DNA from: Prevotella sp. UBA6429
GTDB taxonomy: Bacteria > Bacteroidota > Bacteroidia > Bacteroidales > Bacteroidaceae
Length of the DNA: 18,629 bases
Reading direction: 5' to 3'
Assembly (NCBI GenBank): GCA_002437285.1
Contig: DJOV01000055.1
Span: 1,838-20,466 of the forward strand
Positions 1-6,359 of this stretch are shown piece after piece. A program made the position numbers and the translations under genes. The notes beneath the pieces were generated by a model that worked only from the letters and a program-made list of their open reading frames with translations, ran no database searches and was not told the origin of the DNA. Every line of letters begins with the position of its first letter. Position 1 is the first letter of the stretch.

Positions 1-377
1 GTTTGCGTCCTTGGCCTTGTGAGCAAGCTCACGGCCCATGCCACAAACATCAGCATGGCGGCTATCGCCGTCTTCCCACACCCCTGGCGATAAACCAAAT
101 TTAACCGCTCACGCGTGTCACGCAAGCCGTGCTGTTTACACTCCGTGGACATGGACGGATGAATGGCGTGAGCAAGCACCGGGAAGGACTGCTTGTGACG
201 CCTCGCCCACAAGCCCATAAGTCTTTCTTTTAGCAAAAAACACATCGTGAACGGCATACGCTGTTCACTGGAGAATTTCGGCACCTTCCCATGTCTCGAG
301 GGGAAGCGCATCGACATCATCCCACTGTATGCCATAACCAACTTGTTTTGAACAATAAGAGCCACTGCTCACACGGG

Positions 378-459
378 CTGTAGGCCCAAAAGTCCACAGC
401 CCGGGGCAAGCGAAGCGGCGCCCCGGGTGAGGAAGCGTGCGTGAGCCTACGCCCTACAG
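378..459. repeat. GC-rich nested palindromic intergenic element
   Basis: Outer arms CTGTAGG (378-384) and CCTACAG (453-459) enclose inner arms CCCGGGGC (400-407) and GCCCCGGG (420-427), the inner loop being 12 nt. Both arm pairs match perfectly. The block is much richer in GC than the AT-rich sequence downstream. It resembles the short intergenic palindromic repeats scattered through Bacteroidales genomes, which are often mis-called as small proteins; that family link is from memory and not tested. It has no T-run after either arm, so it is not a classic intrinsic terminator. Confidence 0.55.
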
Positions 460-624
460 GGGCAAAAGTAGGGTTGTTTGGAATGCCACTTCGACTATAC
501 TTTTGCACCTATAGTGCATATTTACATTGGCCTACCTGCTTGCCCTGGGTACACACAACTGACAAAAAAATCATTTGTAGCAAAGTTTTAATGCATTTTG
601 TTACTTCTTTTGACGGAAACTCTT

Positions 625-632
625 TAACTTTG
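625..632 (+). promoter_or_regulatory. Bacteroidota -7 promoter element for the 665 start
   Basis: TAACTTTG matches the Bacteroidota -7 consensus TAnnTTTG and lies 32 bp before the ATG at 665. No TTTG is found at the ideal 19-21 bp upstream distance (TTTG motifs give 12- or 24-bp spacers), so the -33 box is weak. A perfect 10-bp palindrome TTAACGTTAA follows at 640-649, near the expected transcript start, and could be a regulator site. Confidence 0.6.
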
Positions 633-664
633 CAACCGATTAACGTTAACAAATCTTTTAAAGT

Positions 665-812
665 ATGAAGAAAATTCTACAAACAATGACACTCTTCATG
701 CTGATGGTGCTCCTAGGGGGGGGGTAACCTGTTAGCACAAGAGGAGAAGACGGTTACGTTCACCGTTGGAACGGACAAGGGTAGCAACTCTAAAGACAGC
801 GGAAAGGACGAG
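665..812 (+). pseudogene. Out-of-frame N-terminal segment (signal peptide) of the secreted protein at 813-2462
   Basis: ATG 665 starts MKKILQTMTLFMLMVLL, a textbook signal-peptide beginning (KK, then a hydrophobic core). With the sequence as given it reads into nine G (716-724) and stops at TAA 725-727. If the run had eight G, the frame would continue as GGGNLLAQ, giving a signal-peptidase-like LLAQ site, then EEKTVTFTVGTDKGSNS and on without a stop into the ATG at 813. The promoter at 625-632 is placed for this start, and no other start in the downstream frame lies between 726 and 813. I therefore read 665-2462 as one gene of 598 codons in its in-frame state. Whether the ninth G is a true switch state, a mutation or a sequencing error cannot be told from one sequence. 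Confidence 0.8.
716..724 (+). repeat. Homopolymer tract of nine G inside the signal-peptide region
   Basis: Nine consecutive G fall between codons for LMVLL and NLLAQ. The upstream and downstream frames differ by exactly one base across the tract, and eight G restores one continuous frame. I noticed no other G or C run this long in the window. Runs like this in signal-peptide codons switch genes on and off by slipped-strand mispairing in other bacteria (Neisseria pilC is the classic case). They are also a common place for indel errors. Confidence 0.85.
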
Positions 813-2462
813 ATGTCGAAAGATGGTGTAACCATCAGTGGAAGCGGTGCAGCTTTTACTTTCGCTGAATATTACCGATTCAACAAAAGCTCAACGACTA
901 CAGTTTCCATTGAATCAGGAAACATCACCAAGGTCGAATTCACATGTACTAAAGAAGGAACCACCAAATATGGCCCTGGATGTTTTGGCAAGCCTTCAAG
1001 TGGAACTTACACTACCAGCAGTACCGTTGGTACGTGGACTGGAAGTGCCAAAACTTTCACTTTTGCCAAAAGTACCAACCAGGTTCGCGCCACAAAGATT
1101 GTAGTCACTTATACTACAAGCGACACTCCATCCAAGACTTCCACCAAGCTTTCCTTTGAGAAGGGCGATGCCTCTTTCGACCAAGACGCTAACGCAAGCG
1201 ACACTTACGAGTACACCAACGTTGCCACGGTGACAACCAGCGATGGCACGGCTGTTGAAGGCGCAACTGTCACTTACACCTCAAGCGACAAAGACCATGC
1301 TGATGTAGACGCCAACGGCAATGTGACCATCGACCCGACCGAAGCCGGCACTTACACCATTACCGCCACGTATGCGGGCGACGACACCTACGCCGCCTCT
1401 GAGGCCACCTACACTATCACGGTGAAGAAGACCCTGCAGCTCACCGGAAAGGGCACCAAGGAAAGTCCCTACACCGTGGCTGATGTCATCGCCATTGTCA
1501 ATGCCAATGAGCAGACCGAAGACAATGTCTACGTCAAGGGTATCGTAAACTATGTGAAGACCACTGCCACCAACATCACGAAATACAATAATTGCGACTA
1601 TTTCATCGTTGACAGCGAGGGCTCCGCCGACTCCATCGAGGTTTTCCGCGGCAAATACCTTGGCAACACCGGCTTCACTTCCGCCGACCAGATCGCAGCA
1701 GGCGATAAGGTCATCCTCTACGGAGCACTTACCAAATACGACAAAATCATAGAGCTCAACAAAGACAACTACATCGTTGAGTTCTGGAGCAACAACGAGA
1801 TGACGCTGGACGAGACAGAAAGCAACGACATCCAGAACATGCGCCACGCCACCGTCTTGATGGCCCGCAAGTTCAACGCCAATGCATGGAACTCACTGGT
1901 GCTCCCGTTCAACATGAATGCCGATCAGGTGACCATGACCTTTGGCGCTGACGCCAAAGTGGCCAACTACACCGGAACGACAAAGAACACTGATGGCACC
2001 TACACCTTGAACTTCGAGACGACGACCACCATCAGTGCCAACACCCCAGTGTTTGTCTATGGTGCCAAGGATGTCGACGTGGAAAGCATCAAGGATGTCA
2101 ACGTGGTGGCTGGCGAACCTACTGTCACACCCGACGGTGCAGCCTTCTCTTTCACTGGCAGCTACAACAACATGACATTGGAAGCGGGCGATTGGTTTGT
2201 CTCCAGCGACAACAAGTTCTATCGCGCTCAAGGCACAGAGAACATGAAGGCCACCCGCGCCGTCTTCCGTCCCATAACGGCAGAAGCTGCCGCCAAGGGC
2301 ATGAACGTACGCATTGACGGAGAAGCTACTGCCATCAATAACATTTCCACCGACAAGACCGCCACTGTCAACGAGCCCGCCTACAATATAGCTGGCCAGC
2401 GCGTAGCCAACACCTACCACGGTCTCATCATCAAGGGTGGAAGGAAATACGTGAACAAATAA
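813..2462 (+). CDS. Secreted multi-domain adhesin-like surface protein (body, frameshifted from its signal peptide)
   Basis: The open frame encodes 549 aa, and about 49 more residues including a signal peptide lie out of frame upstream (from 665). Numbering from the ATG at 813, residues 1-103 form a Ser/Thr-rich beta domain of the kind found at the N-terminus of Prevotella/Bacteroides surface proteins. Residues 108-204 look like a bacterial Ig-like fold (…ATVTYTSSDKDHADVDANG… ending in TYTITATYAGDD). Residues 209-325 start with GTKESPYTVADV and resemble an OB-fold-like domain. Residues 345-500 contain NAWNSLVLPF, a domain also present in the protein at 5160-6359. Residues 522-549 (YNIAGQR…GLIIKGGRKY) form a C-terminal tail like type IX secretion/sorting tails. 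No catalytic motif is visible, so adhesion or a structural surface role is inferred. As sequenced the product would lack a signal peptide. Cotranscribed with the small gene at 2492. Confidence 0.85.
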   Translation: MSKDGVTISGSGAAFTFAEYYRFNKSSTTTVSIESGNITKVEFTCTKEGTTKYGPGCFGKPSSGTYTTSSTVGTWTGSAKTFTFAKSTNQVRATKIVVTYTTSDTPSKTSTKLSFEKGDASFDQDANASDTYEYTNVATVTTSDGTAVEGATVTYTSSDKDHADVDANGNVTIDPTEAGTYTITATYAGDDTYAASEATYTITVKKTLQLTGKGTKESPYTVADVIAIVNANEQTEDNVYVKGIVNYVKTTATNITKYNNCDYFIVDSEGSADSIEVFRGKYLGNTGFTSADQIAAGDKVILYGALTKYDKIIELNKDNYIVEFWSNNEMTLDETESNDIQNMRHATVLMARKFNANAWNSLVLPFNMNADQVTMTFGADAKVANYTGTTKNTDGTYTLNFETTTTISANTPVFVYGAKDVDVESIKDVNVVAGEPTVTPDGAAFSFTGSYNNMTLEAGDWFVSSDNKFYRAQGTENMKATRAVFRPITAEAAAKGMNVRIDGEATAINNISTDKTATVNEPAYNIAGQRVANTYHGLIIKGGRKYVNK

Positions 2463-2491
2463 ACCAATCATTCATCAAAACGAATAAGACT

Positions 2492-2695
2492 ATGGAAAAG
2501 AAATATGTGAAACCAGCCATCAAGATCCAGAAGATCGAGATGGACGAACTGATGCAGTCTGCATCAATCAACTCGTCATCACCCACCAACGGACTGACAG
2601 GAAATGACCCTACCGTCGGAGGCGACAACGACGGAACCCATGAGGTTAGTGCCAAGCAGAACACTTTCAGCGTGTGGAATGACGATGAAGAGTAA
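2492..2695 (+). CDS. Small conserved-type peptide MEKKYVKP (67 aa), unknown function
   Basis: The product begins MEKKYVKPAIKIQKIEM, has a DELMQS segment at residues 18-23, then a Ser/Asn/Gly-rich acidic body and ends VWNDDEE. There is no signal peptide or membrane segment. It starts 29 bp after the stop of the large secreted protein and sits just before a strong terminator, so the two are almost certainly one transcript. A second protein with the same layout (M-x-K-[KR]-Y-x-x-P start, LM near residue 20, a Trp plus acidic residues at the end) occurs at 4957-5151, again right after a large secreted gene. Short proteins of this kind are frequent in Prevotella and I know of no established function. 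A secreted peptide precursor or chaperone-like partner is possible but speculative; no maturation enzyme is nearby. Confidence 0.8.
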   Translation: MEKKYVKPAIKIQKIEMDELMQSASINSSSPTNGLTGNDPTVGGDNDGTHEVSAKQNTFSVWNDDEE

Positions 2696-2723
2696 TTGAC
2701 TGTCTTAACAAAAAAACTTTAGG

Positions 2724-2770
2724 AAAGAGATAAGCAATCATCACTGGTGCTTATCTCTTTCTTTTTGTTT
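2724..2770 (+). terminator. Intrinsic terminator, probably bidirectional
   Basis: A perfect 12-bp stem, AAAGAGATAAGC (2724-2735) with GCTTATCTCTTT (2749-2760), encloses a 13-nt loop and is followed by CTTTTTGTTT on the plus strand. On the minus strand the stem is followed by CCTAAAGTTTTTTTG. It lies between the convergent ends of the 67-aa gene and the Lrp-type gene and can serve both. Confidence 0.9.
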
Positions 2771-2788
2771 ACACACATTCCCTCAAGT

Positions 2789-3283
2789 TTAGAATGACCT
2801 CCGCAGGCAGCGGTTGACGGGGATGCAGTGTGAGTCCTTGATCTCGCCGATGACGATGATGCTGTGGAGGCTGCCGATGCAGTCGATGTTGCCAAGGGTG
2901 TTGAGCATGAAGTCCTGATAGTCTTTCATGTCGTGGGCGTAGACCTTGATCTGGAAGTCGTAGTCGCCCGTGGTGTTGTAGCACTCGGTGATCTGGTCGA
3001 TGGTCTGCACGGTGTCCATAAACTGCTGGATGAGTTCATGGGTGTGCTGCTTCAACCGTATGTTGCAAAGCACGATGACGTTGTGCCCCATCTTGTGGTG
3101 GTCCACCACGGCCGTGTACCTTGTTATATAGCCCTCACGCTCGAGCCGCTTCTGCCGTTCGAAGGTGGGCGATGGCGACAGGTTGACGCGAGCAGCGAGC
3201 TCCTTGACAGTCATGTGGGAGTTTTGTTGCAACAGTCGGAGAATCTTCACATCGATCTCATCCAGTGTCTCTTGATAGGCCAT
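2789..3283 (-). CDS. Lrp/AsnC-family transcriptional regulator
   Basis: The 164-aa protein has the standard family length and layout. An N-terminal winged helix-turn-helix spans about residues 7-60 (LDEIDVKILRLLQQNSHMT, then KELAARVNLSPSPTFERQKRLEREGYI), and a C-terminal RAM ligand-binding domain about 67-145 contains the characteristic TGDYDFQIKV at 105-114. Such proteins form dimers to octamers, usually sense amino acids, and control amino-acid metabolism genes and themselves. The gene is divergent from the MetE-like gene at 3475, with back-to-back promoters and an Lrp-like palindrome in its own leader, so autoregulation and control of the neighbour are likely. The effector is unknown; methionine or a related amino acid is a guess from context. 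Start ATG at 3283; the stop is TAA just before the shared terminator. Confidence 0.95.
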   Translation of the reverse strand: MAYQETLDEIDVKILRLLQQNSHMTVKELAARVNLSPSPTFERQKRLEREGYITRYTAVVDHHKMGHNVIVLCNIRLKQHTHELIQQFMDTVQTIDQITECYNTTGDYDFQIKVYAHDMKDYQDFMLNTLGNIDCIGSLHSIIVIGEIKDSHCIPVNRCLRRSF

Positions 3284-3332
3284 TTGCTTGTGTTTTGATT
3301 TCTAATGTTATGCTGATGACAAGCGAATATCA

Positions 3333-3347
3333 CAGAACAATATTCTG
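3333..3347. promoter_or_regulatory. Candidate Lrp-type operator
   Basis: CAGAACAATATTCTG is a perfect 5-bp inverted repeat (CAGAA/TTCTG) around an AT-rich 5-bp centre. It agrees at 13 of 15 positions with the E. coli Lrp consensus YAGHAWATTWTDCTR. It lies between the predicted start of the Lrp-type transcript and its ATG, and 57 bp upstream of the -33 box of the divergent MetE-like gene. An overlapping GAATAT (3325-3330)/ATATTC (3340-3345) pair adds further symmetry. Binding by the adjacent regulator is inferred. Confidence 0.55.
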
Positions 3348-3367
3348 CAAAATCATCAATTTCTCGG

Positions 3368-3397
3368 CAAAGATAGAAAATATTTCCGAATAACAAA
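3368..3397 (-). promoter_or_regulatory. Promoter of the Lrp-type gene
   Basis: On the minus strand, TATCTTTG (plus 3368-3375) matches the -7 consensus TAnnTTTG, and TTTG (plus 3394-3397) lies 18 bp upstream as the -33 box. The spacing is close to the Bacteroidota norm. The implied leader before ATG 3283 is about 75-80 nt and contains the candidate Lrp operator. Confidence 0.7.
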
Positions 3398-3403
3398 GAA
3401 TAT

Positions 3404-3434
3404 TTTGAAATAGAAATATCATTCCTTACCTTTG
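3404..3434 (+). promoter_or_regulatory. Promoter of the MetE-like gene
   Basis: TTTG (3404-3407), a 19-bp spacer and TACCTTTG (3427-3434) make a full-consensus Bacteroidota promoter, the best in the window. It runs back-to-back with the Lrp-gene promoter: the two -33 boxes are only 6 bp apart, so a bound regulator could affect both. Confidence 0.8.
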
Positions 3435-3474
3435 CCCCCGAAATCAAGACAACAAACAAAAAAAGAAACACATC

Positions 3475-4584
3475 ATGAGCAAGAGAAACCAGCATTTCGA
3501 TGCCGTGGGCAGCTACCTGCGCCCCGCCGAGTTGAAGGAAGCGCGCGCCCTGGCAGCCGCAGGCAAACTGACGGCCGCCGAGCTTCGCGCCATTGAGGAC
3601 CGCCTCATCGAAGACGTGGTCAGGAAGCAAAAGGCCCACGGCCTGCACTACATCACCGACGGCGAGTTTCGCCGCAGCTACTGGCACCTCGACTTCATGT
3701 GGGGCTTTGGCGGCGTGGAGCACATCGAGCTCGACCACGGCTACCAGTTTCACGGTGAGGAGACCACCAAGGGATCGCTCCGCCTCACCGGCAAGATCAC
3801 AGGCGAGAACCATCCTTTCATCCAGGACTTCCTCTTCGTGAAGCAATTTGAGGAAGCGGATGTCGAGGCCAAGCAAACAGTTCCCGCCCCGGCACAGTTC
3901 CTCGCCGAGCTCTTCCGTGGCGACAACGCCAAGAACACCCGCGCCTTCTACCCCAACACCGAGGAACTCATCCACGACATTGCCGAGGCTTACGCCACCT
4001 TCTTCCGAGAGATTTATGCCGCCGGTTGCCGCACCGTACAACTCGATGACTGCACCTGGGGCATGATCGTCGATGATGACTTCTGGAAGTCAATGGCCGG
4101 CAAGGGCTTCACGCTGGAGCACGAGGCCCTGCAGTACCTCACGGTGAACAACCTGGCCATCGCGGGCAAGCCCGAGGGCCTGACCATCAACACCCACGTG
4201 TGCCGTGGCAACTACCACTCGTGCTATGCCACCAAGGGTGCCTATGACCCCGTGGCGCCCTACCTGTTTGGCCGGGAGAATGTGGACACCTACTACCTCG
4301 AGTACGACGACGAGCGCTCGGGCAGTTTCGAACCGCTGCGCGAGGTGTCGGGCGAGAAGCGTGTGGTGCTGGGCCTGGTGACCACCAAGTCGCCTGTGCT
4401 TGAGGACAAGGCCACCGTCATAGCCCGCATCCGCGAGGCAGCGCGCTACGTGCCGCTGGAACGATTGAGCCTAAGCCCACAATGCGGGTTTGCGTCCTGC
4501 GAAATTGGCAACAAGCTCACTGAGGCCGAGCAGTGGGCCAAGATTGACCTGGTGCGCGACATTGCGGAGGAGGTCTGGGGGTAA
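3475..4584 (+). CDS. MetE C-terminal-domain-like (YxjG/YxjH-type) cobalamin-independent methyltransferase
   Basis: The 369-aa protein matches the short, single-barrel relatives of MetE (COG0620) and has no MetE N-terminal domain. It opens with FDAVGSYLRP and contains YITDGEFRRSYWH (59-71). Candidate zinc ligands follow the MetE pattern: His241 and Cys243 in NTHVCRGN, Glu276 in YYLEYD, and Cys337 in SPQCGFAS. Proteins of this class are thought to transfer a methyl group to homocysteine to make methionine; the methyl donor differs among members and is uncertain here. It is cytosolic. The divergent Lrp/AsnC gene suggests amino-acid-responsive control. ATG 3475 is chosen because it follows the consensus promoter (3404-3434) by about 40 bp and sits after an A-rich leader. 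The function assignment is firm at family level, not for the exact substrate. Confidence 0.92.
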   Translation: MSKRNQHFDAVGSYLRPAELKEARALAAAGKLTAAELRAIEDRLIEDVVRKQKAHGLHYITDGEFRRSYWHLDFMWGFGGVEHIELDHGYQFHGEETTKGSLRLTGKITGENHPFIQDFLFVKQFEEADVEAKQTVPAPAQFLAELFRGDNAKNTRAFYPNTEELIHDIAEAYATFFREIYAAGCRTVQLDDCTWGMIVDDDFWKSMAGKGFTLEHEALQYLTVNNLAIAGKPEGLTINTHVCRGNYHSCYATKGAYDPVAPYLFGRENVDTYYLEYDDERSGSFEPLREVSGEKRVVLGLVTTKSPVLEDKATVIARIREAARYVPLERLSLSPQCGFASCEIGNKLTEAEQWAKIDLVRDIAEEVWG

Positions 4585-4627
4585 AGCGTCAAAACGGCAA
4601 ATGCAGTGACCCCTCAAGCAAACGCGA

Positions 4628-4679
4628 AAGAGGCGAATGGCCTGCGGGATGTGTGTCTCGCGAGGGCCATTCGCCTCTT
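4628..4679. terminator. Strong hairpin downstream of the MetE-like gene
   Basis: A perfect 15-bp stem pairs AAGAGGCGAATGGCC (4628-4642) with GGCCATTCGCCTCTT (4665-4679) around a 22-nt loop. It starts 43 bp after the MetE-like stop. The sequence after it is only mildly T-rich, so termination strength is uncertain, but no other candidate precedes the convergent gene. Confidence 0.55.
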
Positions 4680-4758
4680 CTCGTAGTATTCTTGCCAGTC
4701 TCTCTTGCGCCTTCCGAGCAGGAACAGGAGAGAGGGTGGCCGATGAGCATGGTTGGCG

Positions 4759-4960
4759 CTTAGTGACGGTGAAAAAATAAATTGGTATGATTTGAGCCTC
4801 ATATTTTTGAGCTATTTTTCTCACTCAAAGAGGGAGTATAGCGGGCTATACGACCGATGAGAGGGAGGAAAATAGCCAAAAAGATGAGGCTGGAACCATC
4901 TCTGCATATGATAGAATTCTCTCTCAAATCGTACCAAGTTATTTTTTCATCGTCACTTAG
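4759..4960. repeat. ~200-bp nested imperfect inverted repeat (MITE-like or large structured terminator)
   Basis: Outer 38-bp arms at 4759-4796 and 4923-4960 match inversely at 34 of 38 positions. Inner arms at about 4796-4826 and 4859-4890 also match (GCCTCATATTTTTG… against the complement of …AAAAAGATGAGGC). The centre is GTATAGC-GG-GCTATAC (4836-4851). An unmatched insert of about 32 nt sits between the right inner and outer arms. The right end contains the TAA stop codon of the 64-aa peptide gene. There is no internal gene and no clear target-site duplication. It may be a non-autonomous mobile element, or a convergent-gene terminator and RNA structure. It covers most of the stretch 4585-4956, which holds no gene. 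Confidence 0.75.
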
Positions 4961-5151
4961 TCGTTGTCGCCCCAGCCCAGTCCACCGGAGGAGCCTCCGC
5001 TTCCTCCGCTTCCCCAAATATTTCCAGCATCAGGTTCTTCCACTTCGCCCTCCTTGTTACCATCGACATTCCATCCTGAAGCAAACTGCTTCATCAAGGA
5101 CAGTTGCACCACAATGGTCTCTGTCACCGGTGCTTCGTATCTTTTCTTCAT
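4957..5151 (-). CDS. Small conserved-type peptide MKKRYEAP (64 aa), Gly-rich end, unknown function
   Basis: The product begins MKKRYEAPVTETIVVQL, has LMKQ at residues 19-22, then an acidic stretch (EGEVEEPD) and a Gly/Ser-rich end (WGSGGSGGSSGG) finishing in GWGDND. There is no signal peptide or membrane helix. It starts 8 bp after the stop of the large secreted gene on the same strand, so cotranscription is near certain. Its layout parallels the 67-aa product at 2492-2695. Its TAA stop lies inside the right arm of the 200-bp inverted repeat, so the present C-terminus may have been set by that element. A role as partner or secreted peptide of the upstream surface protein is inferred from the repeated gene order only. 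Confidence 0.75.
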   Translation of the reverse strand: MKKRYEAPVTETIVVQLSLMKQFASGWNVDGNKEGEVEEPDAGNIWGSGGSGGSSGGLGWGDND

Positions 5152-5159
5152 GTTGCTGT

Positions 5160-6359
5160 CTATTTGTTGTTTCTGACCACTGTTTTCTTTCCGTTCACGA
5201 TGTAGATGCCGTCGGGCAGTCCCTGCGTGCTGGCATCATGGCGCATCATCTGTCCGTTGAGGTTGAACACGCCCTGGGCGTAGCGTCCCGTCACCCCTGC
5301 CAGGGGATTGTCGATGTCCACATCGCCAATGCTGGTCACCTCGTCGCCGACACCATCGATAAACACCTTGGGCGCTGCCTGCGCCTGGGTGCCGTTGAGC
5401 CTGTACTCAAACCAGCAGCGCATGCCCTTGGTACCATAGGGCTGGCCCTGCGGCAGCGACCGCATCGTGTTGTCCTTCATCACGTAGGCGTAGGCGTTGC
5501 CCGTGAGGTTGAGCGTGGCGTGGCCGTCGACAATCTGTGTGCCCTCATAGTTCTTGCAGTAGGTGCCCTTCATGGCCATGGTGCCACGCCCGTCACCGTC
5601 CACGGCCTGGGCTGCCTTCACATAGACATTGTCCGTGTATTGGTCGGTGAGCGTCGTGAAGTTGTAGTGCTCCACTCCATTCGAGCCCTTGGTCATCGGG
5701 CCATCGAGCGTCACACCCAGGATGGTGTAATAGGGGGTACCCACGGTGACCTCGACGTAGTCAGTACCATTGGATTCCCACGTGTAGATCTTCTGCGTGG
5801 CCGTGGTAGCGTCGGCGGTACCGGCGGCCTTGGTGGGCCAGATGATGTAGGGCTTGCCGGCCTCGAGCACCACGTCGCTGGCGGCGGCGTTGCGGAGGTC
5901 GACCGATGTGAAGTTGACGCGTGTGGGTGTCAGGCCGGTCAGGGTGGCCAGGCGACTGTCCTCGCCGAAGGCACCGCCAAACTGCGCCTTGGTGAGGCTG
6001 ACGGGCAGGATGAACGTGTTCCACTTGCGCAGGGAGAAGTTGCGGTGCAGCAGCAGCGACTTGCCCGCATACTTGTTCAGACCCGCATCAATGTAGTCAA
6101 GCGAGGTCTTGTCCTCGTCGAGGATGAGGAAGGAGCTCCGCTCATCGCTGGCGCCACCAAACTGTATGCGGAAATCGTCGAACACCGTCCACTCGTCGGC
6201 CGTGCTCACCTGGGTGGCGGCTGCGGCCACATCAGCGTCGGTCAGCTCCACACCGATGGTCAGCTCACCAGGATTTTCGTAGCTCACGTCGTCGACATAG
6301 AGCAGCACCTGGTTGTCATACTGCTGCGGGTTGGCATCCTTGCGGTAAGGGTCGTTCAT
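5160..6359 (-). CDS. C-terminal part of a giant secreted surface protein, separated by a frameshift
   Basis: The 399-aa frame has no signal peptide and begins in mid-domain: NPQQYDNQVLLYVDDVSYENPG reads as the strand end of a beta-sandwich whose start lies in the upstream frame. Residues 100-165 contain RKWNTFILPVSLTKAQFGG, the same domain as NAWNSLVLPFNM in the protein at 813-2462. Residues 360-399 (GVFNLNGQ…GIYIVNGKKTVV) are a T9SS-like C-terminal sorting tail. The frame overlaps the preceding one (ending 6316) by 44 nt with a one-base offset. I judge the two to be one gene of about 1,450 codons interrupted by a single-base indel within about 6316-6415. If both frames were real separate genes, this product would stay in the cytoplasm, which makes little sense for its domains. 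The 64-aa gene follows after 8 bp. Confidence 0.8.
   Translation of the reverse strand: MNDPYRKDANPQQYDNQVLLYVDDVSYENPGELTIGVELTDADVAAAATQVSTADEWTVFDDFRIQFGGASDERSSFLILDEDKTSLDYIDAGLNKYAGKSLLLHRNFSLRKWNTFILPVSLTKAQFGGAFGEDSRLATLTGLTPTRVNFTSVDLRNAAASDVVLEAGKPYIIWPTKAAGTADATTATQKIYTWESNGTDYVEVTVGTPYYTILGVTLDGPMTKGSNGVEHYNFTTLTDQYTDNVYVKAAQAVDGDGRGTMAMKGTYCKNYEGTQIVDGHATLNLTGNAYAYVMKDNTMRSLPQGQPYGTKGMRCWFEYRLNGTQAQAAPKVFIDGVGDEVTSIGDVDIDNPLAGVTGRYAQGVFNLNGQMMRHDASTQGLPDGIYIVNGKKTVVRNNK

Larger units (their letters stand above)
1..664. other. Intergenic stretch without a convincing gene
   Basis: I see no reading frame here that looks like a real protein. The short open frames are Cys/Pro/Ser/Arg-rich and lack family resemblance or a plausible start. 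Recognisable structure comprises a small hairpin (247-268; arms GTGAACGGC and GCTGTTCAC with one G-T pair, loop ATAC), the GC-rich nested palindrome at 378-459, and the promoter at 625-632 for the downstream secreted protein. The left end may be the far 3' flank of a gene outside the window. Confidence 0.6.

Noticed and set aside
38..220. 60-codon open frame at the left end
   Set aside because: No promoter, no family resemblance and compositionally random.
317..508. 63-codon minus-strand open frame over the GC-rich palindrome
   Set aside because: It is the kind of translation that intergenic palindromic repeats give; the inverted-repeat structure explains the sequence.
4957..5151. RiPP precursor with a biosynthetic cluster
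   Set aside because: The Gly-rich peptide is suggestive, but no radical SAM, YcaO, LanM/LanC, peptidase-transporter or other maturation gene is nearby, so a RiPP call is not supported.
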